64,000 bases of DNA from Pseudomonas sp. TH15 (GTDB taxonomy: Bacteria > Pseudomonadota > Gammaproteobacteria > Pseudomonadales > Pseudomonadaceae). Shown here piece after piece: positions 1 to 8,795 of the stretch. The translations under genes were made by a program, and so were the position numbers. The notes beneath the pieces were generated by a model. It was not told the origin of the DNA. It saw only the letters and a program-made list of their open reading frames with translations, and made no database searches. Position 1 is the stretch's first letter. Each line of letters starts with the position of its first letter. The stretch is from NCBI RefSeq assembly GCF_016651105.1, contig NZ_JAEKEL010000002.1, positions 392,501-456,500 on the forward strand, given 5' to 3'.

Positions 1-1
1 G

Positions 2-172
2 TCAGCAGCAGGATTTCTGATCCTCGCCTTTTTGAGTGGCACCTTGCATTTTTCGCTGTTCGAGGAAACCGAAATTACCCTTCCCCTGATTGGCTGCGGC
101 ATATTCGCGGTATTTTTTGTTCTCGCATTGGTAGCAGGACGCAAGTTCAAGTTTGACCCTGTGTTGCGTTGA
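2..172 (+). CDS. C-terminal end of a membrane protein (partial)
   Basis: Reading frame 2 is open from the window edge to a TGA at 170-172 and gives 56 residues. They are strongly hydrophobic, with two likely membrane segments (about residues 2-18 and 27-46) and a basic tail RKFKFDPVLR, as at the cytoplasmic end of an inner-membrane protein. The start lies outside the window, so the family cannot be named. Its 3' end overlaps the 3' end of the convergent phnN by about 26 bp. Confidence 0.55.
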   Translation, partial: SAAGFLILAFLSGTLHFSLFEETEITLPLIGCGIFAVFFVLALVAGRKFKFDPVLR

Positions 173-716
173 GTTGTATCCATTCCAGGAGATGATTGAC
201 GGCGCTGACCAGGTCACCAGAATTGTCGATCAGATACGCGGGCGAATCACTTGACCTGCGATTCTGAAATTGAGCATTGCGGGCAAGCCGCTCATCAATT
301 TGCTTCAGCGTTTCTCGACCACGCTGAAGGAGGCGCTCACGCAACACCTCATCCTTTACCGTCAACAGAACCGGTAATAGCGTTGGGTAACGTTCCTGCG
401 CTTGGCGCAGGTTTGCACGAGAACCGTTAACCAGCACATTTCGTCCGGCCGATAGCAGTTGATCCATATCCACCGGGATTCCGTATGCGAGACCGTTCGC
501 TCGCCATGCCAGCGAGAAATCCCCGGCGCGCTCATGGCGATCGAATTCCTCAGCCGTTACACCGATGGCGTCCTCCCCCACCGATTCAGCCGATCGAGTG
601 ATGACCCTGCGCATGATTTCGCAATTCATCGCGCGTAACGGCTGACGCGCAGCCTCAATCAGACTGTCCTTGCCTGAACCGGAAGGGCCCATTAGATAAA
701 TAAGCTTGCCATCCAT
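147..716 (-). CDS. phnN: Ribose 1,5-bisphosphate phosphokinase PhnN
   Basis: The 189-residue protein is a P-loop kinase of the guanylate-kinase fold. The Walker A motif GPSGSGKDS lies at about residues 10-18, followed by the VITRS strand typical of PhnN. The family phosphorylates ribose 1,5-bisphosphate to PRPP in phosphonate use by the C-P lyase route. Here it stands alone: the gene behind it is convergent and no other phn gene is in the window, so it may serve as a PRPP salvage step. An AGGACA stretch precedes the ATG. Family call is firm; the physiological role is inference. Confidence 0.88.
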   Translation of the reverse strand: MDGKLIYLMGPSGSGKDSLIEAARQPLRAMNCEIMRRVITRSAESVGEDAIGVTAEEFDRHERAGDFSLAWRANGLAYGIPVDMDQLLSAGRNVLVNGSRANLRQAQERYPTLLPVLLTVKDEVLRERLLQRGRETLKQIDERLARNAQFQNRRSSDSPAYLIDNSGDLVSAVNHLLEWIQLNATQGQT

Positions 717-746
717 CCTGAAATGTCCTCTGGCAGGTGCCCGCCC

Positions 747-1064
747 CTAGTAAATCGGCAAATTGCCACTATCCTGTAAAGGCAAGGAACAAGGATCGAA
801 AGCGCCATAGCATGCACGTTCTGATGCCTTTGGGCATCTATTGATGTGCACTTGGAAGCGAACAGTGATGCGGGTTAAAGCGAAGTTTTCAAACCAGTCC
901 GCATTTCTGATAATTGGTGCTGGCATAACGCCTTTATCCAGTTCAATATTTGTCACAGAATTGACGCCAATGATCTGGCTACTTTGAGGCATGATGCGAG
1001 CCTCTATCAATTCAGGTTGAACATTTGGCCAGAGTGCTTGTCCTAACAGACATCCTGCGGCCAA
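747..1064 (-). CDS. Hypothetical protein, TTG start, doubtful
   Basis: An open frame of 105 codons lies between phnN and amrZ. It would start at TTG, with a weak AGGGGA upstream. The product has a hydrophobic first turn (LAAGCLLGQAL) that could be a lipoprotein signal around Cys5, then a mixed soluble sequence with four more cysteines. I do not recognise a family. It could be a real small secreted or phage-derived protein, a remnant, or chance. Confidence 0.3.
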   Translation of the reverse strand: MAAGCLLGQALWPNVQPELIEARIMPQSSQIIGVNSVTNIELDKGVMPAPIIRNADWFENFALTRITVRFQVHINRCPKASERACYGAFDPCSLPLQDSGNLPIY

Positions 1065-1102
1065 TCCCGAGAACCGCTCCCCTGAACTAACCGGTTAAAT
1101 AT

Positions 1103-1429
1103 ATGCGCCCATTGAAACAGGCAATTTATTCCAGCCGTACGGCTGACAAGTTCGTCGTACGTCTGCCAGACGGAATGCGTGAACGCATTGCCGAGGTGGC
1201 TCGCAATCATCATCGCAGCATGAACTCCGAAATCATTGCGCGCCTTGAGCAGAGTCTTATTCAGGAAGGCGCACTGGGCGAAGAGCTGAGCATGCGCCTG
1301 GACAGCCCAGAGCTGTCACTGCACGAACGCGAACTACTGCAACGCTTCCGCCAACTCTCCCACCGCCAGCAAAACGCACTTGTTTCGCTGATCGCCCATG
1401 ACGCCGAAATGGCCGCAGACGCGTCCTGA
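1103..1429 (+). CDS. amrZ: Ribbon-helix-helix regulator AmrZ (AlgZ)
   Basis: This 108-residue Arc-type protein matches AmrZ closely: a short flexible N-terminus (MRPLKQA), the DNA-contacting beta strand DKFVVRLPDG at about residues 16-25, the two RHH helices to about residue 55, and a C-terminal oligomerisation region ending in LSHRQQNALVSLIAHD. In Pseudomonas AmrZ controls alginate, motility, c-di-GMP and iron genes. No good Shine-Dalgarno precedes the ATG; the upstream bases are an AT-rich stretch with an AACCGGTT palindrome, so translation may be weak or leader-controlled. A strong terminator follows. Confidence 0.95.
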   Translation: MRPLKQAIYSSRTADKFVVRLPDGMRERIAEVARNHHRSMNSEIIARLEQSLIQEGALGEELSMRLDSPELSLHERELLQRFRQLSHRQQNALVSLIAHDAEMAADAS

Positions 1430-1448
1430 CTCACTCTAGAAAACTCAG

Positions 1449-1474
1449 GCCAGCATAATCGCTGGCTTTTTTTT
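1449..1474 (+). terminator. Rho-independent terminator of amrZ
   Basis: GCCAGC - six-base loop - GCTGGC followed by eight T, starting 20 bp after the amrZ stop. Confidence 0.88.
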
Positions 1475-1490
1475 GCCCGAAATTCGGAGC

Positions 1491-1519
1491 AAAAAAAAGC
1501 CCGCCAATTTGGCGGGCCT
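1491..1519 (-). terminator. Rho-independent terminator of mgtE
   Basis: On the minus strand GCCCGCC - AAATT - GGCGGGC is followed by eight T, just after the mgtE stop. It faces the amrZ terminator. Confidence 0.88.
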
Positions 1520-1531
1520 TGAAGAAGCTAT

Positions 1532-2974
1532 TCAGAGCAGGAAGATTGTCGCCAACCCCAGGAAGATGAAGAACCCGCCGCTGTCGGTCATGGCCGTGAT
1601 CATCACACTGGCGCCCATTGCCGGGTCGCGCCCCAGACGCGCGAGAGTCATGGGTATTAATACCCCCATCAGCGCCGCCAGCAACAAGTTGAGCGTCATG
1701 GCGGCGGTCATCACTACACCAAGGGACCAACTGCCATAGAGCAGATAGGCGACGACACCAATTACACCACCCCACACCAAGCCATTGATCAAACCCACCG
1801 CAAGCTCTTTGCGCATCAAGCGCGACGTGTTGCCGGTACTGACCTGGTCCAGGGCCATGGCTCGAACGATCATTGTGATCGTCTGGTTACCCGAGTTACC
1901 ACCAATACCCGCCACGATAGGCATCAATGCCGCGAGCGCTACCAGCTTCTCGATGGAGCCTTCAAACAGACCGATTACCCGGGACGCTATAAACGCAGTG
2001 ATCAGGTTCACCGCCAGCCAGGCCCAACGGTTACGCAGGGATTTCCAGACTGACGCGAAAATATCTTCTTCTTCACGCAGACCTGCCATGTTGAGAACTT
2101 CGTTTTCGCTCTCTTCACGAATCAGGTCGACCATTTCATCGATGGTCAGACGACCAATAAGCTTGCCGTTCTTGTCGACAACAGGCGCGGAGATCAAGTC
2201 ATAACGCTCGAACGCCTGAGCGGCATCGTAAGCGTCTTCGTCCGGGTGAAAACTCACCGGATCGCTAGCCATGACTTCGGAAACCTGTTTATCCGGATCG
2301 TTAACCAGCAACCGCTTGATCGGCAGGACACCCTTGAGCACGCCGTCGTAGTCGACGACAAACAACTTATCGGTATGTCCCGGCAACTCTTTAAGGCGAC
2401 GCAGGTAACGCAGAACCACTTCAAGACTGACATCCTCACGGATGGTCACCATCTCGAAGTCCATCAGCGCACCGACCTGCTCCTCGTCATAGGACAACGC
2501 GGAGCGAACGCGCTCACGCTGCTGGCCATCAAGGGTTTCCATCAGCTCATGGACGACGTCTCGCGGCAGCTCGGAGGCCAGGTCAGCAAGTTCGTCGGCA
2601 TCCATGTCCTTGGCTGCAGCCAGGAGCTCGTGATCGTCCATGTCGGCGATCAGGGTTTCACGGACCGAGTCGGATACTTCGAGCAGAATATCGCCGTCAC
2701 GATCAGCCTTGACCAATTGCCAGAGCGTCAGACGATCGCCCAGCGGCAGAGCTTCAAGGATGTAGGCAACGTCAGCGGAGTGCAGATCATCGAGCTTGCG
2801 TTGCAGCTCGACGAGGTTTTGCCGGTGAACCAGGTTCTCGACCCGATCGTGATGCGGACCTTCCTGGCGATGAGTCAGGTCTTCGACCACTCGCTGACGC
2901 TGCAGCAGCTCAACAACTTGAGCGAGGCGGTCTTGCAAGCTTTCCTGCGTTTTCTTTACTTCAACTTCGGACAT
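1532..2974 (-). CDS. mgtE: Magnesium transporter MgtE
   Basis: The 480-residue protein has the full MgtE layout: a helical N domain (about residues 50-150), two CBS domains (about 160-290) that sense cytoplasmic Mg2+, and five membrane helices from about residue 310 to the end. The pore motif PIVAGIGGNSGNQ and the last-helix motif MTDSGGFFIFLG are present. It is an inner-membrane Mg2+ channel that closes when Mg2+ is high. A GGAG lies 8 bases before the ATG. It is a single-gene unit convergent with amrZ. Confidence 0.95.
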   Translation of the reverse strand: MSEVEVKKTQESLQDRLAQVVELLQRQRVVEDLTHRQEGPHHDRVENLVHRQNLVELQRKLDDLHSADVAYILEALPLGDRLTLWQLVKADRDGDILLEVSDSVRETLIADMDDHELLAAAKDMDADELADLASELPRDVVHELMETLDGQQRERVRSALSYDEEQVGALMDFEMVTIREDVSLEVVLRYLRRLKELPGHTDKLFVVDYDGVLKGVLPIKRLLVNDPDKQVSEVMASDPVSFHPDEDAYDAAQAFERYDLISAPVVDKNGKLIGRLTIDEMVDLIREESENEVLNMAGLREEEDIFASVWKSLRNRWAWLAVNLITAFIASRVIGLFEGSIEKLVALAALMPIVAGIGGNSGNQTITMIVRAMALDQVSTGNTSRLMRKELAVGLINGLVWGGVIGVVAYLLYGSWSLGVVMTAAMTLNLLLAALMGVLIPMTLARLGRDPAMGASVMITAMTDSGGFFIFLGLATIFLL

Positions 2975-3294
2975 AGGCGAACTCCACTCCCAGCAGCGGG
3001 GTACGCCGGAAGGATCAATCAGTCAATTCATGATTGGAAAAACGGGGTACTGAGTAACTACTGGGTAAGTCCATGGAGGTTTTCCACAAGCCCCGGCGGG
3101 GCTGACGGGCGCAATGATACACCGCCTGACGGTTTAAAACGCTAAAAAATCGTGGTTGAAACAAGCGCTTGCAAGACAAACCTGAGCGCTGCCCTTACCG
3201 ATGAAACTGCGACGACTTATCCTGAAAAGAAAACACACCACCGCCAAAAAATGTAGCGACTACCCTTCAGGCGGAACGTCATGGAGGACGCCGA

Positions 3295-3813
3295 ATGCCA
3301 ACAAAATCAATTCTTTTTGTACTGACCTGCCTGTTTTGCCTAGCGCGTAGTGGTGAAGCGACAACCCTGCATCGCTGCGAAGCGGCGGACGGCAGCATCA
3401 CATTCACATCAATGAGTTGCTCGCATGGCGAACGACTCTCAAAACAGGAGGTTCACCCCTACTCGCCCGGATCCGTCGTAGCCGTGATGCCGGAAGCCAA
3501 TCACGAAAAAACATCCGGCATGAATATCCAGGGGCGAGAGCCCGGCATTGTCGGCGTCGCAGAGCATCTGTGCGGCAACCTGATCGACGCCAAACAACGT
3601 CGCGAAGCAATCATCAATCAGCGGGTCGTTGCCGGCATGACCCAGCAGGACGTTGAAAGCGCTCTCGGCAAACCGGACAAGATCAGCATTCGGAATTCGG
3701 CCACTAGTTATCGCTATGACCTCAAGCGAGGTCGCAGCGCACACGTCGAGTTTGATGAGAAAGGATGCGTCAAAGGAAAAGCCAAATCCCAGACAGCAAA
3801 AAGCCCGCGTTAG
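3295..3813 (+). CDS. Secreted protein with DUF4124-like start and BamE/SmpA-like repeat
   Basis: The 172-residue product begins with a Sec signal peptide (hydrophobic FVLTCLFCLARSGEA, cleavage near residue 23). A DUF4124-like cysteine pair region follows (LHRC...TFTSMSC). Residues about 112-135 carry GMTQQDVESALGKPDKI, the helix-turn typical of SmpA/BamE-fold proteins. It is therefore probably periplasmic or envelope-linked; no lipobox is evident. GGAGG stands 7 bases before the ATG, and a bidirectional terminator follows. Confidence 0.72.
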   Translation: MPTKSILFVLTCLFCLARSGEATTLHRCEAADGSITFTSMSCSHGERLSKQEVHPYSPGSVVAVMPEANHEKTSGMNIQGREPGIVGVAEHLCGNLIDAKQRREAIINQRVVAGMTQQDVESALGKPDKISIRNSATSYRYDLKRGRSAHVEFDEKGCVKGKAKSQTAKSPR

Positions 3814-3826
3814 ACGCAGGCTTTTT
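3799..3826. terminator. Bidirectional terminator between the BamE-like gene and the tRNA-Arg cluster
   Basis: A-rich arm AAAAGCC, GCG/CGC stem and GGCTTTTT arm: T-runs follow the hairpin on both strands, so it can end the plus-strand gene and the minus-strand tRNA transcript. Confidence 0.75.
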
Positions 3827-3832
3827 GGTGTT

Positions 3833-3909
3833 TGGTGCACTCGACAGGATTCGAACCTGTGACCGCTCGGTTCGTAGCCGAGTACTCTATCCAGCTGAGC
3901 TACGAGTGC
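3833..3909 (-). tRNA. tRNA-Arg (ACG), copy 3
   Basis: Acceptor stem GCACTCG/CGAGTGC, anticodon arm CTCGG-CTACGAA-CCGAG with anticodon ACG, T-loop TTCGAAT, encoded CCA. 77 nt including CCA. Identical to the two other copies; farthest from the promoter. Confidence 0.96.
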
Positions 3910-4130
3910 ATTTTGTGTTTTTAAACCAGACCACAACTGGCTGAAGCAAAGTCGCTCGCATTACTGCAAACAACTCTTAAATGGTGCACTCGACAGGATT
4001 CGAACCTGTGACCGCTCGGTTCGTAGCCGAGTACTCTATCCAGCTGAGCTACGAGTGCATTTTGTGTTTTTAAACCAGACCACAACTGGCTGAAGCAAAG
4101 TCGCTCGCATTACTGCAAACAACTCTTAAA
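3834..4130. repeat. 149-bp tandem repeats of tRNA-Arg plus spacer
   Basis: The spacers between copies 1/2 and 2/3 read the same over their whole length, so gene plus spacer repeats with a period of exactly 149 bp. This indicates recent unequal recombination or ongoing homogenisation. Confidence 0.85.
3982..4058 (-). tRNA. tRNA-Arg (ACG), copy 2
   Basis: Same 77-nt sequence as the neighbouring copies, exactly 149 bp from each. Confidence 0.96.
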
Positions 4131-4207
4131 TGGTGCACTCGACAGGATTCGAACCTGTGACCGCTCGGTTCGTAGCCGAGTACTCTATCCAGCTGAGCTA
4201 CGAGTGC
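4131..4207 (-). tRNA. tRNA-Arg (ACG), copy 1
   Basis: First copy of the triple tRNA-Arg transcript, directly behind a consensus sigma-70 promoter. Sequence identical to copies 2 and 3. Confidence 0.96.
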
Positions 4208-4221
4208 ATTTGTTGCCGCGC

Positions 4222-4249
4222 ATTATAGGCCGTCTAATCTCTATGTCAA
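4222..4249 (-). promoter_or_regulatory. Consensus sigma-70 promoter of the tRNA-Arg cluster
   Basis: Minus strand: TTGACA (4249-4244), 16-bp spacer, TATAAT (4227-4222), both perfect, ending 14 bp before tRNA copy 1. A GC-rich discriminator follows the -10, as in stringently controlled stable-RNA promoters. Confidence 0.85.
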
Positions 4250-4314
4250 ACACTTTTTCTAGTAATTTCAACAACTTACCGAAGAAGCCAGATTACAACG
4301 TACTACGCAAATAA

Positions 4315-4405
4315 TGGCGGAGAACGGGGGATTCGAACCCCCGACACCCTTTTGAGGTGTACTCCCTTAGCAGGGGAGCGCCTTCGGCCACTCGGCCAGC
4401 TCTCC
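4315..4405 (-). tRNA. tRNA-Ser (GCT)
   Basis: Class II tRNA of 91 nt with CCA: acceptor GGAGAGC/GTTCTCC-type stem, anticodon loop CTGCTAA (GCT), a long variable arm, and T-loop TTCGAAT. It lies between rsmA and the tRNA-Arg cluster on the same strand. Confidence 0.95.
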
Positions 4406-4419
4406 GCAACACGGGGCGT

Positions 4420-4448
4420 ATCTTAACCAACCTTTTCCCCGTTTGCAA
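4420..4448 (-). promoter_or_regulatory. Likely promoter of tRNA-Ser
   Basis: Minus strand: TTGCAA (4448-4443), 17-bp spacer, TAAGAT (4425-4420), then a GC-rich discriminator ahead of the tRNA 5' end. Confidence 0.6.
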
Positions 4449-4467
4449 ACATAAAAAACGATAAAAA

Positions 4468-4656
4468 TTAATGGCTTGGTTCTTCGTCCTTCTCTTTCTT
4501 GATACGCAGGTAAATTTCCTCACGATGCACAGCCACCTCTTTCGGGGCGTTGACACCAATACGCACTTGATTTCCTTTGACGCCGAGCACGGTCACAGTG
4601 ATTTCGCCATCACCAATAATCAGGCTTTCTGCGCACCGACGAGTCAGAATCAGCAT
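4468..4656 (-). CDS. rsmA: Carbon storage / secondary metabolism regulator RsmA (CsrA)
   Basis: The 62-residue protein begins MLILTRR and contains the GxxI, VxxG and VHREEIY elements of CsrA, including the RNA-contacting Arg near residue 44. CsrA/RsmA dimers bind GGA hairpins in mRNA leaders and block translation; RsmXYZ-type RNAs titrate them under Gac control. An in-frame ATG six codons upstream exists, but AGGAG lies 8 bases before this ATG, so I take this start. It sits between lysC and tRNA-Ser, separated from lysC by a terminator. Confidence 0.96.
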   Translation of the reverse strand: MLILTRRCAESLIIGDGEITVTVLGVKGNQVRIGVNAPKEVAVHREEIYLRIKKEKDEEPSH

Positions 4657-4797
4657 ACCTTTCTCCTCACGCATTTCAGTTCAGGGACAACAGTCTGCAA
4701 AAAAAAGGCACTCGACCTACAACCGGAACGATCGCAGCCCTACATGCCTGAGTATTGACCAGCGCGAGCAAAAGAACAGTTCTCGGGTCGCGCTATT

Positions 4798-4834
4798 CAA
4801 AAAAGACGAAGGGCGCGGTCAGACCGCGCCCTTC
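4798..4834 (-). terminator. Rho-independent terminator of lysC
   Basis: Minus strand stem GAAGGGCGCGGTC / GACCGCGCCCTTC of 13 bp, followed by GTCTTTTTTGA. It separates lysC from rsmA. Confidence 0.9.
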
Positions 4835-4844
4835 GGGAACCGCA

Positions 4845-6086
4845 TCACTCACCCTGACGGGCAGGCGCATCCAGTTCGAAAGCCGTGTGCAGAGCGCGCA
4901 CAGCCAGTTCCAGGTACTTCTCTTCAATCACGACGGAAACTTTGATTTCCGAGGTCGAGATCATCTGGATGTTGATGCTTTCCTTGGCCAGGGATTCGAA
5001 CATGCGGCTGGCTACGCCTGCGTGAGAACGCATGCCGACGCCGACGATCGAGACCTTGGCGATCTTGATGTCACCAACGACTTCACGGGCACCGATCTCG
5101 CGAGCGGTGTTTTCCAGCACGGTTTGTGCGGCCTGGAAGTCATTGCGGTGCACGGTGAAGGTGAAGTCGGTGGTGTTATCGTGCGCAACGTTCTGCACGA
5201 TCATGTCGACTTCAATGTTCGCAGCACTGATAGGCCCAAGAATCTTGAACGCCACACCCGGGGTGTCTGGCACGCCACGGATGGTCAGCTTGGCTTCATC
5301 GCGGTTGAAAGCGATGCCGGAAATGATCGGCTGTTCCATGGTTTCCTCTTCATCAATAGTAATGAGGGTGCCCGGACCCTCCTTGAAGCTGTGCAGTACG
5401 CGCAGCGGAACGTTGTACTTGCCGGCGAATTCCACCGCACGGATCTGCAACACCTTGGAACCGAGGCTGGCCATTTCCAGCATCTCTTCAAAGGTAATCT
5501 TGTCCAGGCGCTGGGCCACGGACACCACACGTGGGTCGGTGGTGTAGACGCCGTCCACATCGGTGTAGATCTGGCATTCGTCAGCCTTCAAGGCCGCTGC
5601 CAGCGCCACGCCGGTGGTGTCGGAACCGCCACGACCGAGGGTGGTGATGTTGCCGTGCTCGTCAACGCCCTGGAAACCGGCGACAACCACCACACGACCA
5701 GCCTTCAGGTCACCGCGAATCTTCTGATCGTCAATCTGCAAGATACGCGCTTTATTGTGCGCGCTGTCCGTCAGAATCCGTACCTGATTGCCGGTGTAGG
5801 ACACCGCTGGCACGCCGCGTTTGATCAGCGCCATGGCCAACAGGGCAATCGTCACCTGCTCACCGGTGGAGACGATCACATCCAGCTCACGCGGAACCGG
5901 CTGACTGTCGCCACTGATTTGCTTGGCCAGATCGATCAGACGGTTGGTCTCGCCGCTCATTGCAGACAGCACAACCACCAGGTCATCGCCGGCATCGCGG
6001 AATTTCTTAACCTTGTCGGCGACCTGCTCGATTCTCTCGACAGTACCGACTGAGGTGCCTCCAAATTTCTGTACGATCAAAGCCAT
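4845..6086 (-). CDS. lysC: Aspartate kinase (lysine/threonine pathway)
   Basis: The 413-residue protein phosphorylates aspartate, the first step to lysine, threonine, methionine and diaminopimelate. The kinase domain has KFGGTSVG at residues 7-14 and GRGGSDTTGVALAA near residue 165. Two ACT domains at about 265-410 bind the feedback inhibitors. A longer in-frame start 28 codons upstream is unlikely because the family starts at MALIVQKFGG and AGAGGCGG precedes that ATG. It follows alaS on the same strand. Confidence 0.96.
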   Translation of the reverse strand: MALIVQKFGGTSVGTVERIEQVADKVKKFRDAGDDLVVVLSAMSGETNRLIDLAKQISGDSQPVPRELDVIVSTGEQVTIALLAMALIKRGVPAVSYTGNQVRILTDSAHNKARILQIDDQKIRGDLKAGRVVVVAGFQGVDEHGNITTLGRGGSDTTGVALAAALKADECQIYTDVDGVYTTDPRVVSVAQRLDKITFEEMLEMASLGSKVLQIRAVEFAGKYNVPLRVLHSFKEGPGTLITIDEEETMEQPIISGIAFNRDEAKLTIRGVPDTPGVAFKILGPISAANIEVDMIVQNVAHDNTTDFTFTVHRNDFQAAQTVLENTAREIGAREVVGDIKIAKVSIVGVGMRSHAGVASRMFESLAKESINIQMISTSEIKVSVVIEEKYLELAVRALHTAFELDAPARQGE

Positions 6087-6176
6087 TTCAAAGCCGCCTC
6101 TGCCCATGAAGGGCGCCCAATAATCACTCAAACAGTTGCCGACACCGCCACTAGACCGCGGCGCCGGCAAACCGCC

Positions 6177-8795
6177 TTATAAACCCTGCTCTACAAATGG
6201 AACGGTCAGGGCCAATGCGGCATCCAGTGCGCCGGCGTCTACACCACCGCCCTGCGCCATGTCTGGACGACCACCGCCCTTCCCGCCCACTGCCGCAGCG
6301 GCTTGCTTCATCAAATCACCGGCTCTGAGTTGGCCAGTCAGGTCCTTGGTTACGCCTGCAACCAGAACGACCTTATCCTCATGGACACTGCCGAGCAGGA
6401 TCACTGCGCGGCCGAGTTTGTTTTTCAGTTGATCGACCAGCGCCAGCAGCGCCTTGCCGTCCTGACCGTCCAGACGCACGGCCAGCACTTTCACACCTTT
6501 GACATCCAGCGCGGAAGACGACAGATCGTCGCCCGCCGCACTGGCAGCCTTGGCTTGCAACTGCTCGAGTTGCTTCTCCAGCAGACGGTTGCGCTCCAGC
6601 ACAGCCGACAGCTTGTCGATCAGGTTGTCGCGGCTGCCCTTGACCAGGTTGGCCGCTTCCTTGAGTTGTTCTTCAGCAGCGTTCAAGTAGGCCAGTGCCG
6701 CAGCTCCCGTGACCGCCTCAATACGACGCACACCGGAGGCCACACCGCCTTCGCTGATGATTTTCAGCAGGCCGATGTCGCCGGTACGGTTAGCGTGAAT
6801 GCCACCGCACAGCTCGACGGAGAAATCACCGCCCATGCTCAGCACGCGCACGTTGTCGCCATACTTCTCACCAAACAGCGCCATGGCGCCTTTCTTTTTG
6901 GCGGTTTCAATATCGGTTTCTTCAGTTTCAACCGCGGAGTTCTTGCGAATCTCGGCGTTGACGATGTCTTCCAGCGCCTTCAACTGCTCAGGCTTGATGG
7001 CTTCGAAGTGGCTGAAGTCAAAGCGCAAGCGCTGACTGTCGACCAGCGAGCCTTTCTGCTGAACGTGTTCGCCCAGCACCTGACGCAATGCAGCGTGCAG
7101 CAAGTGCGTCGCCGAGTGGTTCAGCGAAGTCGCGTGACGCACGTCGGCATCGACATGAGTTTCTACCGGCGCGCCGATCGTCAGACTGCCCGAAGCCAGC
7201 ACACCGTGATGCAGGAACGCACCGCCGGTCTTGGTGGTGTCGCGCACATCGAAACGGCTGCTGCCGACTTGCAGATAACCGCAGTCGCCGATCTGACCGC
7301 CGGACTCAGCGTAGAAAGGCGTTTGATTGAGAACAACCACGCCTTCTTCGCCTTCACTCAAGACGTCGACCGAGCGGCCTTCTTTATAGATGGCGACAAT
7401 TTTGGCCGAACCGCTGGTGGCCTTGTAGCCGGTGAACTCGGTCGCTACGTCAACCTTGACCAAGGTGTTGTAGTCCAGACCGAACGAGCTGGCCGAGCGA
7501 GCACGAACACGCTGAGCTTCCATTTCGCGCTCGAAACCGACTTCGTCAACCGTCAGGTTACGTTCGCGAGCGATGTCAGCGGTCAGGTCCATCGGGAAAC
7601 CGTAGGTGTCATACAGCTTGAACACCACATCGCCCGGCACCACGGTGCCTTTGAGTTCCAACAGATCCTGCTCGAGAATCTTCAGGCCGTGCTCCAAAGT
7701 CTTGGAGAACTGCTCTTCTTCGGCCTTGAGTACGCGCTCGATATTGCCCTGTTGCTGCTTGAGCTCCGGGAACGCTTCGCCCATCTCGGCAACCAGCGCC
7801 GCGACGATCTTGTAGAAGAAGCTGCCGGTCGCACCCAGCTTGTTACCGTGACGGCACGCACGACGAATAATCCGGCGCAGCACGTAGCCACGGCCTTCGT
7901 TGGACGGCAGCACGCCGTCGGCAATCAGGAAACCGCACGAACGAATGTGGTCGGAGACAACTTTGAGCGACGACTGATCGTCGTTGCTGCAGCCGATAGC
8001 CTCGGCCGACGCGCTCAGCAGGTTCTTGAACAGGTCGATTTCATAGTTCGAATGAACGTGCTGCATCACCGCACTGATCCGCTCCAGGCCCATGCCGGTA
8101 TCTACCGATGGCGCTGGCAACGGATGCAACACCCCATCGGCGGTGCGGTTGAACTGCATGAACACGTTGTTCCAGATCTCGATGTAACGGTCGCCATCTT
8201 CTTCCGGCGAACCCGGTGGGCCACCCCAGATGTGATCGCCGTGATCGTAGAAAATCTCGGTGCAAGGGCCGCACGGGCCGGTATCGCCCATGGTCCAGAA
8301 GTTGTCGGACGCGTATGGCGCACCTTTGTTGTCGCCGATGCGAATCATGCGCTCGACCGGAACACCGATTTGTTTGGTCCAGATGTCGTAAGCCTCGTCA
8401 TCCGAGGCATAGACCGTTACCCAGAGTTTTTCCTTGGGCAGTTTCAGGACACCGGTCAGGAAGGTCCAGGCGTAGGTAATCGCATCGTGCTTGAAATAGT
8501 CACCGAAGCTGAAGTTACCCAGCATTTCAAAGAACGTGTGGTGACGAGCGGTATAACCGACGTTTTCCAGGTCACTGTTCTTGCCACCGGCACGCACGCA
8601 CTTCTGGCTGCTGGTCGCACGGGTGTACGCACGTTTTTCCTGGCCCAGGAAGCAGTCCTTGAACTGGTTCATCCCCGCGTTAGTGAACAGCAGGGTTGGG
8701 TCGTTGCCCGGAATCAAAGAGCTGGAGGCTACACGGGTGTGGCCTTGCTCTTCGAAGAAGCGAAGGAAGGCTTCACGGATTTCTGCGCTTTTCAT
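6177..8795 (-). CDS. alaS: Alanyl-tRNA synthetase
   Basis: The 872-residue enzyme charges tRNA-Ala. The class II catalytic domain begins at MKSAEIREAFLRFFEEQGH and contains GPCGPCTEIFYDHG near residue 190. The editing domain carries the zinc-binding HSATH motif near 570 and CGGIH near 673. A C-terminal coiled coil and DHHA1 domain follow to the end. The start was chosen by family alignment and a GGAAGAA upstream; the frame is open 22 codons further. A large antisense open frame over it is a codon-bias shadow. Confidence 0.97.
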   Translation of the reverse strand: MKSAEIREAFLRFFEEQGHTRVASSSLIPGNDPTLLFTNAGMNQFKDCFLGQEKRAYTRATSSQKCVRAGGKNSDLENVGYTARHHTFFEMLGNFSFGDYFKHDAITYAWTFLTGVLKLPKEKLWVTVYASDDEAYDIWTKQIGVPVERMIRIGDNKGAPYASDNFWTMGDTGPCGPCTEIFYDHGDHIWGGPPGSPEEDGDRYIEIWNNVFMQFNRTADGVLHPLPAPSVDTGMGLERISAVMQHVHSNYEIDLFKNLLSASAEAIGCSNDDQSSLKVVSDHIRSCGFLIADGVLPSNEGRGYVLRRIIRRACRHGNKLGATGSFFYKIVAALVAEMGEAFPELKQQQGNIERVLKAEEEQFSKTLEHGLKILEQDLLELKGTVVPGDVVFKLYDTYGFPMDLTADIARERNLTVDEVGFEREMEAQRVRARSASSFGLDYNTLVKVDVATEFTGYKATSGSAKIVAIYKEGRSVDVLSEGEEGVVVLNQTPFYAESGGQIGDCGYLQVGSSRFDVRDTTKTGGAFLHHGVLASGSLTIGAPVETHVDADVRHATSLNHSATHLLHAALRQVLGEHVQQKGSLVDSQRLRFDFSHFEAIKPEQLKALEDIVNAEIRKNSAVETEETDIETAKKKGAMALFGEKYGDNVRVLSMGGDFSVELCGGIHANRTGDIGLLKIISEGGVASGVRRIEAVTGAAALAYLNAAEEQLKEAANLVKGSRDNLIDKLSAVLERNRLLEKQLEQLQAKAASAAGDDLSSSALDVKGVKVLAVRLDGQDGKALLALVDQLKNKLGRAVILLGSVHEDKVVLVAGVTKDLTGQLRAGDLMKQAAAAVGGKGGGRPDMAQGGGVDAGALDAALALTVPFVEQGL

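Noticed and set aside
4755..6053. 432-codon frame antisense to lysC
   Set aside because: Mirrors the lysC codon pattern; no recognisable domain.
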